From CAYNSX01 sp964400165 (lineage in GTDB: Bacteria > Armatimonadota > Hebobacteria > CAYNSX01), in the NCBI GenBank assembly GCA_964400165.1, contig CAYNSX010000024.1, forward strand, positions 1-38,685: a stretch of 38,685 nt of DNA. Direction: 5' to 3'. A program made the translations under genes and the position numbers. The notes beneath the pieces are model-generated. The model was not told the origin of the DNA, did no database searches, and worked only from the letters and a program-made list of their open reading frames with translations. Positions within the stretch are counted from its first letter, which is position 1. Each line of letters opens with the position of its first letter. Shown one piece after another: positions 32,595 to 38,685 of the stretch.

Positions 32595-33976
32595 CGGGGA
32601 GCGGGCGGCGGGACTTCGGCGGCGGGCGCCGCGGGGGCCGGACCGGTCCCGACGCGGATGATGCGCGGTTTGGCCGGGTAGTAACTGCGGGTCAGTTCTT
32701 CGGTACGCTCGATCTCGCCCTCGCGCCAGACGCGCGAGGTGATGACGAAGATCGAGGGCTGGCCCTCGTCGACGACGACGCGCTTCCCCGCAGGCAACTT
32801 CGGGTCAGGGATTTCTTTGACCGGCGCCGGCTTGACGCGCGGGGTGGTTGTCACAAGACGCGCGGCCGTGCGCCCGGCGGGGCCGGCGATGACGATGTGC
32901 AGCGTCAGATTTTCGACGCGAGTCAGAATGGCGACGGGCACGCCGAGGTCGTTGCGGAAGCGCAGGTTGAGCGCGCTCGACGACACCGCCGCGTCGCGCC
33001 CGGGCAGCACATAGGGCACCGGGTGCGAATGATTGTGGCGTTCGAGGATCGTCATCCCGCCGGCCGCGGCGGCATTGAAAAGCGTGCTGCTCGCCTGGCA
33101 GACACCGCCGCCGATGCCCGGGACGAGTTTGCCCGCATAAATGATCGGCGCTTCCTTGAAGCCGCGGTCCGCGGTGCGCGGGCCGACGACCGCGTTGAAT
33201 GAGAACTCTTCGCCGGGCTTGATGACCTGACCGTTCAGCGCCTGCGCGGCCACCGTGACATTCGAGACGCGGTCGCGCGAGCCGCCGATCTCGGTGTGGA
33301 AGCGCGCAATCTCCGCCTCGACGCCCGCGTAGGCGTCGAGCGTCCGCCCCGGGGGCGTGGTGGCGACGGGGAGCGGCGGGGGGTCGTCCGCTGTGCGCCC
33401 GGACTGCGCCCACTCCCGGAGCATGGCAACGGCGCGTTCCACATCCAGTCGCTGTCCGGCCTGCGCCTCCGAGCGGATGAACTCGCCGTTATCGCCGAGA
33501 GTGAGCACCGCATCCGCAGCGTCGCGATTGATGGTTGCCGCCATACGCGACAGGAACTCCCGGGCGACCGGTTCGTCGAACCGCCACACCGGCGCGACCG
33601 CGATGCCCACTCGTGCGGCCTGCCGTCGTTCCTGAATGCGGGTCCACCAGTCACCGGTGCGTCCGATAGCGAGCGCACGTTGAGCGGTGGCTGCGGCATC
33701 GATGGCGAGACCGAGGTCTGATTGTCGGAACGGGCCGTGGATGACTCCAATGCGCAGCGTGACCGTCGGTGCAAAGTCGTTGGCAGCGTGCAGGGCCCCT
33801 ATGGCGATGTCGACGGGCGTATCGCCCAGATCCTCGTCCCACACCCGCACGCCGCGCACAATGAGTGGGTGATAAGTTGGCCAGGCGCCGGCGGCGATGC
33901 TGGCCCAGAGGGTGAGCAGAAGGGCAACGACGAGAGCGGCTGCGGCCAGCCCTCGCACCCAGAGCCGCCGCTTCAC
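32591..33976 (-). CDS. VanW family protein with peptidoglycan-binding-like and G5 domains
   Basis: The product has 461 residues. An N-terminal membrane helix (about 8-32) anchors an extracytoplasmic protein. Residues about 90-230 resemble the PG_binding_4 domain. The VanW domain spans about 235-370 (ALNGQVIKPGEEFSFNAVVG, GIGGGVCQASSTLFNAA, RHNHSHPVPYVLPG). A G5-like domain follows (about 380-450). The family is linked to cell-wall and glycopeptide context, with no proven reaction. The start is GTG, overlapping the cysS stop as GTGA, so translation is coupled to cysS; that pairing is unusual and its meaning unclear. Confidence 0.88.
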   Translation of the reverse strand: MKRRLWVRGLAAAALVVALLLTLWASIAAGAWPTYHPLIVRGVRVWDEDLGDTPVDIAIGALHAANDFAPTVTLRIGVIHGPFRQSDLGLAIDAAATAQRALAIGRTGDWWTRIQERRQAARVGIAVAPVWRFDEPVAREFLSRMAATINRDAADAVLTLGDNGEFIRSEAQAGQRLDVERAVAMLREWAQSGRTADDPPPLPVATTPPGRTLDAYAGVEAEIARFHTEIGGSRDRVSNVTVAAQALNGQVIKPGEEFSFNAVVGPRTADRGFKEAPIIYAGKLVPGIGGGVCQASSTLFNAAAAGGMTILERHNHSHPVPYVLPGRDAAVSSSALNLRFRNDLGVPVAILTRVENLTLHIVIAGPAGRTAARLVTTTPRVKPAPVKEIPDPKLPAGKRVVVDEGQPSIFVITSRVWREGEIERTEELTRSYYPAKPRIIRVGTGPAPAAPAAEVPPPAPR

Positions 33977-35391
33977 TTCCAGCGCCAGGAAGTGCCCTCC
34001 GCGTGGTCTTCGAGGACGATGCCCAGGTCAGCAAGTTGCTGCCGGATGGTGTCCGCGATGGCGAACTGTTTCGCCTCGCGCGCCATCGTGCGAATCCGCA
34101 TGAGCAATTCGACGAGGTCGGCGGTCACTTGCCCGTCGCGGGTCGCGGCCGCCTCCAATTCGATGCCGAGCAGCCCTGCACTCTCGGTGAGCACCTGTGC
34201 GACGCGCGACAGAGCAGCCTTGTCGGCGCTGCTGGGGTGCTGGTGCAACTCGCGCGCGAGCGAGTAGAGCGCGGCGAGGGCTTGCGGGGTGTTGAAGTCG
34301 TCCTCCATCGCGGCGTGGAAGGCGCTGGCCGCCGTCTCGGCGGCCTGCGCCAGCGCCGCGCTGGCGGTGCTGGCGCCGCCTGGCTGCTCGGGGCGAGCCG
34401 CCAGGCGCAGCGCCGTCTCGCGCGCCACGCGCAGCCGGTCGAGCGCCGCCTTCGCCTCATCGAGCGACTCGGGGCCGTACTCGATTTGCGTCCGGTAGTG
34501 CGCCGACAGCAGATACAACCGCAGCACATCCGGCCCGACCCGCCCGATGACCGAGCGGATGGTCTCGATGTTGCCGACGGACTTGCTCATCTTCTCGCGG
34601 CGCAGGTTCAGCAGCGCATTGTGCAGCCAGTAGCGGGCGAACGGCGGCTCGCCGGTGTAGCCGTCGGATTGCGCGATTTCGTTCTCGTGGTGCGGGAAGA
34701 CCAGGTCTTCGCCGCCGCCGTGAATGTCGAAATGATTGCCCAGGTATTCCAGCGCCATCGCCGAGCACTCGATGTGCCAGCCCGGCCGCCCCGGCCCCCA
34801 CGGACTCTCCCACGACGGTTCGCCCGGCTTCGCCGCCTTCCACAGCACGAAGTCGAGCGGGTCGTGTTTCTTCACATCCTTCTCGACGCGGGCGCCGGCG
34901 AGCATCGCGTCGGGCGTGCGCCCGGAGAGCGCGCCGTAGGCGGGCAGTTTGCGCACCGCATACAACACATCGCCGTTCGCCGGATAGGCGATGCCCTTCT
35001 CGATCAAGCCCTCGATCACCCGGATCATCTGCGGGATGTGCTCGGTCGCCTTCGGGTAGTGGTGCGCGCGCAGAATGCGCAGCGCGTCCATGTCCTCGAA
35101 ATAGGCGTCGGTGAACTTCGCGGTCAGTTCTCGGAAATCAATGCCGAGTTGGTTGGCGCGGTCGATGATGTTGTCCTCGATGTCGGTGAAGTTCTGCACC
35201 ACCGTCGCCTGATAGCCGAGGTGCTCCAGGTAGCGCCGGATGACATCGAAGGTGACATAGGCCCGGGCGTGCCCGATGTGGCAGTAGTCATAGGGGTTGA
35301 TGCCGCAGACATACATCGCCACCTTGCCGGGTTCGCGGGTGACGAACGGCTCCTTCGTGCCGCCGAGCGTGTTGTGGACGACGAGGGCCAT
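33973..35391 (-). CDS. cysS: cysteine--tRNA ligase
   Basis: Charges tRNA-Cys. The product has 472 residues, normal length. The HIGH motif is in YCHIGHARAYVTFDV, KMSKS in REKMSKSVGN, and the zinc ligands are the Cys of YVCG, the Cys of GWHIECSA, and the His/Glu of PHHENEIAQ. The C-terminal DALR-type helical region contains EDDFNTPQALAALYSLARE. ATG 35391 lacks a Shine-Dalgarno and lies 9 bases from a CGTAAT -10 box, so initiation may be leaderless. vanW follows with a 4-base overlap. Confidence 0.95.
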   Translation of the reverse strand: MALVVHNTLGGTKEPFVTREPGKVAMYVCGINPYDYCHIGHARAYVTFDVIRRYLEHLGYQATVVQNFTDIEDNIIDRANQLGIDFRELTAKFTDAYFEDMDALRILRAHHYPKATEHIPQMIRVIEGLIEKGIAYPANGDVLYAVRKLPAYGALSGRTPDAMLAGARVEKDVKKHDPLDFVLWKAAKPGEPSWESPWGPGRPGWHIECSAMALEYLGNHFDIHGGGEDLVFPHHENEIAQSDGYTGEPPFARYWLHNALLNLRREKMSKSVGNIETIRSVIGRVGPDVLRLYLLSAHYRTQIEYGPESLDEAKAALDRLRVARETALRLAARPEQPGGASTASAALAQAAETAASAFHAAMEDDFNTPQALAALYSLARELHQHPSSADKAALSRVAQVLTESAGLLGIELEAAATRDGQVTADLVELLMRIRTMAREAKQFAIADTIRQQLADLGIVLEDHAEGTSWRWK

Positions 35392-35400
35392 CTCGGCACG

Positions 35401-35429
35401 ATTACGCGGTGTCAAGTGTCAGGTGTCAA
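35401..35429 (-). promoter_or_regulatory. cysS promoter with repeat-derived -35 box
   Basis: On the minus strand: TTGACA (35424-35429), a 17-base spacer, CGTAAT (35401-35406), then 9 bases to the cysS ATG. The perfect -35 is one of the TGTCAA units of the adjoining repeat. Confidence 0.6.
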
Positions 35430-35475
35430 GTGTCAAAAAGGCCTTGTGACACCTGACACCTTTCACCTGACACCC
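35409..35475. repeat. TGTCA/TGACA inverted repeat cluster
   Basis: Four GTGTCA units (GGTGTCAAGTGTCAGGTGTC, then AAGTGTCA) face three TGACAC units (GTGACACCTGACACC, then CACCTGACACC) across AAAAAGGCCTT. It can form a long imperfect hairpin. Related GGTGTCAGGTGTCA sequence occurs at 38343. Confidence 0.8.
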
Positions 35476-35479
35476 TCAC

Positions 35480-37147
35480 TCATCGCGCCTTCTCGAAGCG
35501 CACCGTCACCGTCGCGCCCTGGTCCGGCCCGTCGCTGAACAGGTCGAGCGCCCCGCCCGGATACTGCTCCAGCGTCCGGCGGGTGCTGCCCAGCCCCAGT
35601 CCGCCCGACGGCCCCTTGCTGCTCTGCCGCTCGCCGCGGCGGGCGGCGTCCAGCCCTTGCGCGGAAAACCCGCACCCGTTGTCCTGCAGTTCGACCAGCA
35701 CCGCCTGCCGGTCTTCGTGCACGCCGACACGCACCTGGCCCCCGTATTCGGACGGGCGGTTGGTCCGGCGGCGGATTGCTTCGATGGAGTTGTCGAGCAG
35801 ACTGGAGATCGCCCGCTGCAGCGCCCCCGGGTCGCCGGGGACATGGATCATCGGCGAAATGCCCGGCGCCAGCTCGACGCTCACGCCCGACGACTTCGCG
35901 TGCCCCTCGACTTCGCGGATGGCGTTCTGCAGCACCACCCGCAGCGATGACCCTTCGAGCGCGGCGGTGACGAGGTCGAGCATCCCCGTGCGCTCGTCGC
36001 TCGTCAGCAGGGCACGGAAGTTGCGCAGCGCGGTGAAGATGTCCTCCAGCGTCGTGTCGCGCTTCGCCGCGGGCCGGGCGGTGCGGGCGGCGTGCATGAC
36101 CGCCCGGTGCTTGCGCAGTTCGTCCCGCAGGGCGCGCAGGTGCTCCCCACGGGCGCCCGCGGCCTGCCGCAGGCGGGCGGCGCGCTCCTGCACGCCCTGC
36201 GCCGTCTCGCGGAGTGTCTGCTTCATCGCCAGGCCGTGCAGCCCCTCGCGCAGTTCGCCGACAACGCCCACGATTTCTTCCTTCAAAACCGCTTCGGTGC
36301 CCGTTTGGGGTGCGGCCGGCGCCGGCGGCCGCGGCGTGGCAATTGGATTGGTGCGCATCACCGCCGCTGTGCGCTGGAACCACTCCCCGTATTGCTGCAA
36401 CCGCACCGGCACCGACAGCAGCGCGGCGAGCGTGTCCAGGTACTTGCGCGCCAGCGCCCCCGGCGCTTCCCGCAGCGCCCGGCGATACACGGGCCGCCTG
36501 CGGCGCAGCGCCCGCAGGTCGGCGACGGCGTCGGAGAGGTGATTGTTCGTCGCTTCAACATTCGCCGGCTCGAAGCACGCCAGCAGCGCTTCGTGACGCG
36601 CCTGCTCGCTGTCGTCCAGCGGCAGCAGCGTGATGGTGTTCTTCAGCGCGTGCAGACTCGCTTGCAGCGACTCGAAGCGCCCGGTCAGTTCGCGCATGAT
36701 GAGACTGGGCGTCCATGACTCGCGCTCGCTGATCACATAGGTCCCGACCATCTTGTCGTGCCACGCTCGCTTGTCGCGGTCCCAAATGATGGTCAGCACG
36801 CCGAACACCAGTAACGCCGACGGGATGAACCCCATCAGCCGCAAGAGCGCCGTGCGATAGCCCAGGCCCGGCGCCACGCGATCGGGGTGAATGACCCGCA
36901 GACCCACCGCCCGCATCCCGAGCGTCTGTCCCGTCTGCGCCAGCAACACCACGGAATACACGCCGAGGACAATCAGCGGCAGTCCCGGGAACCAGCCCTC
37001 GAGGAAGCGCAGCGGCCCGATGCTCGTCAACATGCCGAGCGGCGTGAAGATAATCAGGAGGTCCAGCAGACAGGCGAACCCGCGCGTCCCCAGGCCCGCC
37101 GGGGCCCAGACTCGGTTGTCCTTCAGTGCGCCGCCCGACCGCTTCAT
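35480..37147 (-). CDS. RDD-membrane domain fused to HATPase_c sensor kinase
   Basis: The product has 555 residues. Residues 15-140 form an RDD domain with three membrane helices (about 21-40, 57-75, 100-120) ending WDRDKRAWHDKMVGTYV. Residues 145-400 are helical and charged. The C-terminal Bergerat ATPase is complete: N-box LLDNSIEAI (Asn453), G1 DNGCGF (489-494), G2 GGLGLG (515-520). No standard H-E-x-x-N-P H-box precedes it. The nearest candidate is SLHALKN at 164-170, about 280 residues from the N-box; other histidines lie in the 303-352 helices. It is followed on the same strand by nothing closer than cysS and preceded by two receiver genes, 37 bases away, its likely partners. Confidence 0.85.
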   Translation of the reverse strand: MKRSGGALKDNRVWAPAGLGTRGFACLLDLLIIFTPLGMLTSIGPLRFLEGWFPGLPLIVLGVYSVVLLAQTGQTLGMRAVGLRVIHPDRVAPGLGYRTALLRLMGFIPSALLVFGVLTIIWDRDKRAWHDKMVGTYVISERESWTPSLIMRELTGRFESLQASLHALKNTITLLPLDDSEQARHEALLACFEPANVEATNNHLSDAVADLRALRRRRPVYRRALREAPGALARKYLDTLAALLSVPVRLQQYGEWFQRTAAVMRTNPIATPRPPAPAAPQTGTEAVLKEEIVGVVGELREGLHGLAMKQTLRETAQGVQERAARLRQAAGARGEHLRALRDELRKHRAVMHAARTARPAAKRDTTLEDIFTALRNFRALLTSDERTGMLDLVTAALEGSSLRVVLQNAIREVEGHAKSSGVSVELAPGISPMIHVPGDPGALQRAISSLLDNSIEAIRRRTNRPSEYGGQVRVGVHEDRQAVLVELQDNGCGFSAQGLDAARRGERQSSKGPSGGLGLGSTRRTLEQYPGGALDLFSDGPDQGATVTVRFEKAR

Positions 37148-37184
37148 AGCGTCATTCTAGCGCAGCGGTTTCGGCCGCGCGAAG

Positions 37185-37595
37185 TCAGGGCGCCGGCGTC
37201 GCCGCCGCAGCCAGCGCCGCGCGCACCGTCTCCACCACTTCCTTCGGCTTCGCCTTGTACTTGACGAGGTAGTGGCGGACGCCTAGTTCTTCGGCGGCCT
37301 TCTTGTGCTCCGGCTCGCCCTTGGTGCCGGTGAGCACGACGACCGGCAGGCCCTTCGTGGCGGCCTCGGACCGCACGCGCTGCAAGACCGCAAAGCCGTC
37401 CGGGTCCCGCGGCTCCGGCGCCGCGAACGAGAGGTCGAGCACCAGCAAGTCGATGCCGCCCTGCGCCAGCCGCGTCAGCGCGTCGGCGCCGTTGCGCGCC
37501 GTCTCGATCTGATAGCCGGCCGCGCACAACATCCCCGCATACATCTCCCGGATGCGCGGGTCGTCCTCGGTGACCAACACGCGCTCGTTAGCCAT
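37185..37595 (-). CDS. receiver-only response regulator 1
   Basis: The product has 136 residues. It has the acidic pocket in VTEDDPR, the phospho-acceptor Asp in LLVLDLSF, the Thr in VLTGTKG and the Lys in YLVKYKAK. After the acceptor Asp the loop is longer than usual (SFAAPEPRDPDGF). There is no output domain. I chose ATG 37595, with GGAGGGGGCG directly upstream, over an ATG 12 bases earlier. It overlaps the upstream receiver gene by 8 bases, so translation is coupled. Confidence 0.88.
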   Translation of the reverse strand: MANERVLVTEDDPRIREMYAGMLCAAGYQIETARNGADALTRLAQGGIDLLVLDLSFAAPEPRDPDGFAVLQRVRSEAATKGLPVVVLTGTKGEPEHKKAAEELGVRHYLVKYKAKPKEVVETVRAALAAAATPAP

Positions 37596-37971
37596 CGCCC
37601 CCTCCATTCCCGCGGGTGAACAATTGCGTCAGCCGCGCCCGGAAGTCCGGTGCACTCTTGCTGACGAACCCGTCGGCGCCCAGTCGCAGCGCATCGTCTT
37701 CCATCGTCGCGTAGCCGCTGCACACCACCACGCGCACGCCGGCGTCCTTCAACTCACGCAACAAGTCGAACCCCACCGACGGCTCCGGCGTCCGATTCTC
37801 GCGCGGCAGGCCCAGGTCGAGCAGCGCCGCCTGGGGCACGCTCCGCCCCAGAGCGCCGGCTGCCTCTTCATAGGTGCCGGCCTCTTCCACGCTCCATCCC
37901 AGGTCCTCGAGCAGTTGCACGAATACCCGCCGGTAGTTGGGCGCATCTTCAATCACTAGTGCGTTGGGCAC
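37588..37971 (-). CDS. receiver-only response regulator 2
   Basis: The product has 127 residues. It has the acidic pair in VIEDAPN, the acceptor Asp in ALLDLGLP, the Ser/Thr position in VVCSGYA and the Lys in FVSKSAP. The loop after the acceptor Asp is extended (GLPRENRTPEPSVGFDLL), as in regulator 1. There is no output domain. It starts at GTG 37971, inside a repeat shared with the start of the HTH gene; the first beta strand (NALVIED) begins immediately, so this start is credible. Confidence 0.85.
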   Translation of the reverse strand: MPNALVIEDAPNYRRVFVQLLEDLGWSVEEAGTYEEAAGALGRSVPQAALLDLGLPRENRTPEPSVGFDLLRELKDAGVRVVVCSGYATMEDDALRLGADGFVSKSAPDFRARLTQLFTRGNGGGDG

Positions 37972-38010
37972 GCTTGCTTATTCCCGCCCCGGGCGGGGTT
38001 CCCTACTTGG
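37964..38010. repeat. stop-to-start junction repeat, copy A
   Basis: TTGGGCACGC, 25 variable bases, then TTCCCTAC. Copy B is at 38280-38322 with the same spacing; 33 of 43 bases match. On the minus strand it begins at the HTH gene stop (TAG in GTAGGGAA) and ends at the GTG start of response regulator 2 (GCGTGCCCAA). Confidence 0.65.
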
Positions 38011-38287
38011 AGCGAGCACGGGTTGTCGGTTTGAGCCACGGGCGCCTGGCTTTGGACTGTCCAACCCCGTGCGGTCCCTGCTTCTCGCGTAACTGCCGCA
38101 GAAACGCCCGCCGCTTGTCCAGCATCGCCTTGGGGAAGCGCAGCCGGGAGCCGTCCTTGGTCACTTCGGGCAAGCGCCGCTCCTTCAGCAATTCGCGCAG
38201 GCGATGCTCGCCGATGCCCAGGTAGGCAGCGGCCTCTGTGAAGTTCAGCAAAGTCGGCGATTCCTGTGGGGCGCGTGTCTTGGGCAC
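38003..38287 (-). CDS. helix-turn-helix DNA-binding protein (excisionase/MerR-like)
   Basis: The product has 94 residues. The winged-helix motif TLLNFTEAAAYLGIGEHRLRELLKERRLPEV with RLRFPKAMLDKR (quoted in parts: FTEAAAYLGIGEHRL; SRLRFPKAML) is typical of the HTH_17/excisionase family. The tail is basic (KARRPWLKPTTRARSK). There is no integrase or other phage gene nearby, so it more likely is the DNA-binding output or regulator of the downstream receiver/kinase genes. GTG start 38287 lies in the junction repeat copy B. Confidence 0.78.
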   Translation of the reverse strand: MPKTRAPQESPTLLNFTEAAAYLGIGEHRLRELLKERRLPEVTKDGSRLRFPKAMLDKRRAFLRQLREKQGPHGVGQSKARRPWLKPTTRARSK

Positions 38288-38322
38288 GCGTGCTGATTCC
38301 AGTCACGGCCCAACTTCCCTAC
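38280..38322. repeat. stop-to-start junction repeat, copy B
   Basis: Partner of 37964-38010. It covers the GTG start of the HTH gene. The TTCCCTAC end contains a minus-strand TAG at 38319-38321, although no coding frame upstream of it is visible in this window. Confidence 0.6.
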
Positions 38323-38339
38323 CGGCACGGGGAACGGGC

Positions 38340-38400
38340 AAGGTGTCAGGTGTCACGGGAAGGAAGGGTGCTCACCCGTTTCCCGTCACACATTCCCCGG
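38340..38400. repeat. GTGTCACGGGAA inverted repeat
   Basis: GGTGTCAGGTGTCACGGGAA faces TTCCCGTCACACATTCC around AAGGGTG-CTCACCC. The GGTGTCAGGTGTCA part matches the cluster at 35409. It lies just upstream of the tRNA-Tyr promoter and may terminate or insulate transcription from the right. Confidence 0.6.
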
Positions 38401-38423
38401 TTCCCGTCTGTTCGGGTCGCCTT

Positions 38424-38432
38424 TGCTATAAT
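38424..38432 (+). promoter_or_regulatory. extended -10 promoter of the tRNA-Tyr/tRNA-Thr/tuf unit
   Basis: TGCTATAAT, 13 bases before tRNA-Tyr. It has the same TGC extension as at 9752 and 23365; no consensus -35. Confidence 0.6.
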
Positions 38433-38445
38433 CCCCCCGCCGGCT

Positions 38446-38530
38446 GGAGGGGTACCCAAGCGGCCAACGGGGCCTGACTGTAAATCAGGTGGCACTGCCT
38501 ACGGAGGTTCGAATCCTCCCCCCTCCACCA
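38446..38530 (+). tRNA. tRNA-Tyr (anticodon GTA)
   Basis: 85 bases with encoded CCA. Acceptor arms GGAGGGG and CCCCTCC; anticodon arm CCTGA-CTGTAAA-TCAGG gives GTA; a long class II variable arm (TGGCACTGCCTAC) and T-arm GGAGG-TTCGAAT-CCTCC. Followed after 8 bases by tRNA-Thr. Confidence 0.97.
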
Positions 38531-38538
38531 CGCACGCG

Positions 38539-38614
38539 GCCCGCGTAGCTCAGTCGGCAGAGCGCGTCCTTGGTAAGGACGAGGTCGGCGGTTCGATTCC
38601 GCCCGCGGGCTCCA
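38539..38614 (+). tRNA. tRNA-Thr (anticodon GGT)
   Basis: 76 bases with encoded CCA. Acceptor arms GCCCGCG and CGCGGGC; anticodon arm CGTCC-TTGGTAA-GGACG gives GGT; T-arm GGCGG-TTCGATT-CCGCC. It lies 30 bases before tuf, as in the tyrU-glyT-thrT-tufB cluster of E. coli but without a tRNA-Gly. Confidence 0.97.
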
Positions 38615-38644
38615 GCGTTCTTTGATTGGGGAGGGAGACCAGCG

Positions 38645-38685
38645 ATGGGCAAGCCGAAGTTTGAGCGGACCAAGCCGCACCTCAA
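38645..38685 (+). CDS. tuf: elongation factor Tu (5' end only)
   Basis: The first 13 codons (MGKPKFERTKPHL) match the EF-Tu N-terminus (usually MAKEKFERTKPHVN). GGGAGGGAG lies 7 bases before the ATG. The position right after tRNA-Tyr and tRNA-Thr supports it. The gene runs off the right edge; the GTP-binding P-loop is not in this window. Confidence 0.88.
   Translation, partial: MGKPKFERTKPHL

Noticed and set aside
38003..38287. HTH protein as a prophage excisionase beside tRNA genes
   Set aside because: There is no integrase, attachment-site duplication or other phage gene; spacing and strand tie it to the receiver and kinase genes.

Overview
This is about 38.7 kb of GC-rich bacterial chromosome, read by eye without database searches. 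It is bacterial: it carries dnaG, rpoD, nadK, uvrC, cysS, a tRNA-Tyr/tRNA-Thr/tuf locus, and promoters with TATAAT-type -10 boxes. A close Spo0H/SigH-type sigma factor, VanW and S55-like proteins, a GlmL-like ATPase paired with a KOW-ended protein, and many GC-rich palindromic repeats suggest an uncultivated, deep-branching lineage (Chloroflexota- or Armatimonadota-like). That assignment is inference and weak; the primary sigma factor carries a large insertion that is not typical of those groups.

Layout. (1) 1-6.7 kb, plus strand: the C-terminal part of a secreted propeller/Ig-like protein, a secreted TPR protein and nadK are tightly packed, followed by a Rieske-fold protein that has lost three of its four cluster ligands and a small membrane protein. 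(2) 6.7-9.7 kb, minus strand: a two-gene unit of a GlmL/MutL-type ASKHA protein and a barrel-sandwich/KOW partner. (3) 9.9-13.8 kb, plus strand: dnaG and rpoD, the macromolecular-synthesis pair. (4) 14-19 kb: two secreted peptidases, S9 (plus) and M14 (minus), converge on a repeat-filled gap. (5) 19.5-21.9 kb: the first half of an ECF sigma factor is joined out of frame to an N-terminally truncated TPR-CHAT protease, an apparent deletion scar. (6) 22-26 kb: small membrane and zinc-ribbon proteins, tRNA-Thr(TGT), arrays of palindromic cassettes, and a translationally coupled ogt-arsC-holin-like unit. (7) 26-31 kb: uvrC, a 2-hydroxyacid dehydrogenase, a CPBP membrane protease and two tandem paralogues of unknown function. 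(8) 31-35.4 kb, minus strand: cysS, vanW, then sigH with its own promoter overlapping the vanW stop codon. (9) 35.5-38.3 kb, minus strand: a signalling unit of HTH protein, two receiver-only response regulators, and an RDD-membrane/HATPase fusion kinase. (10) 38.4 kb to the end: tRNA-Tyr, tRNA-Thr(GGT) and the first codons of tuf.

The most unusual items are the cluster-less Rieske-like protein; two separate genes (nadK and the S9 peptidase) whose 3' ends, including stop codons, recur downstream as diverged coding copies; a SigH-type sigma factor with about 19 consecutive Asn-Gly hexapeptide repeats in front of it; the ECF-CHAT deletion fusion; the RDD-HATPase kinase with two extended-loop receivers; and four-hairpin repeat elements whose enclosing stem shows paired changes between copies. 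Palindromic repeats occupy nearly every longer intergenic gap.
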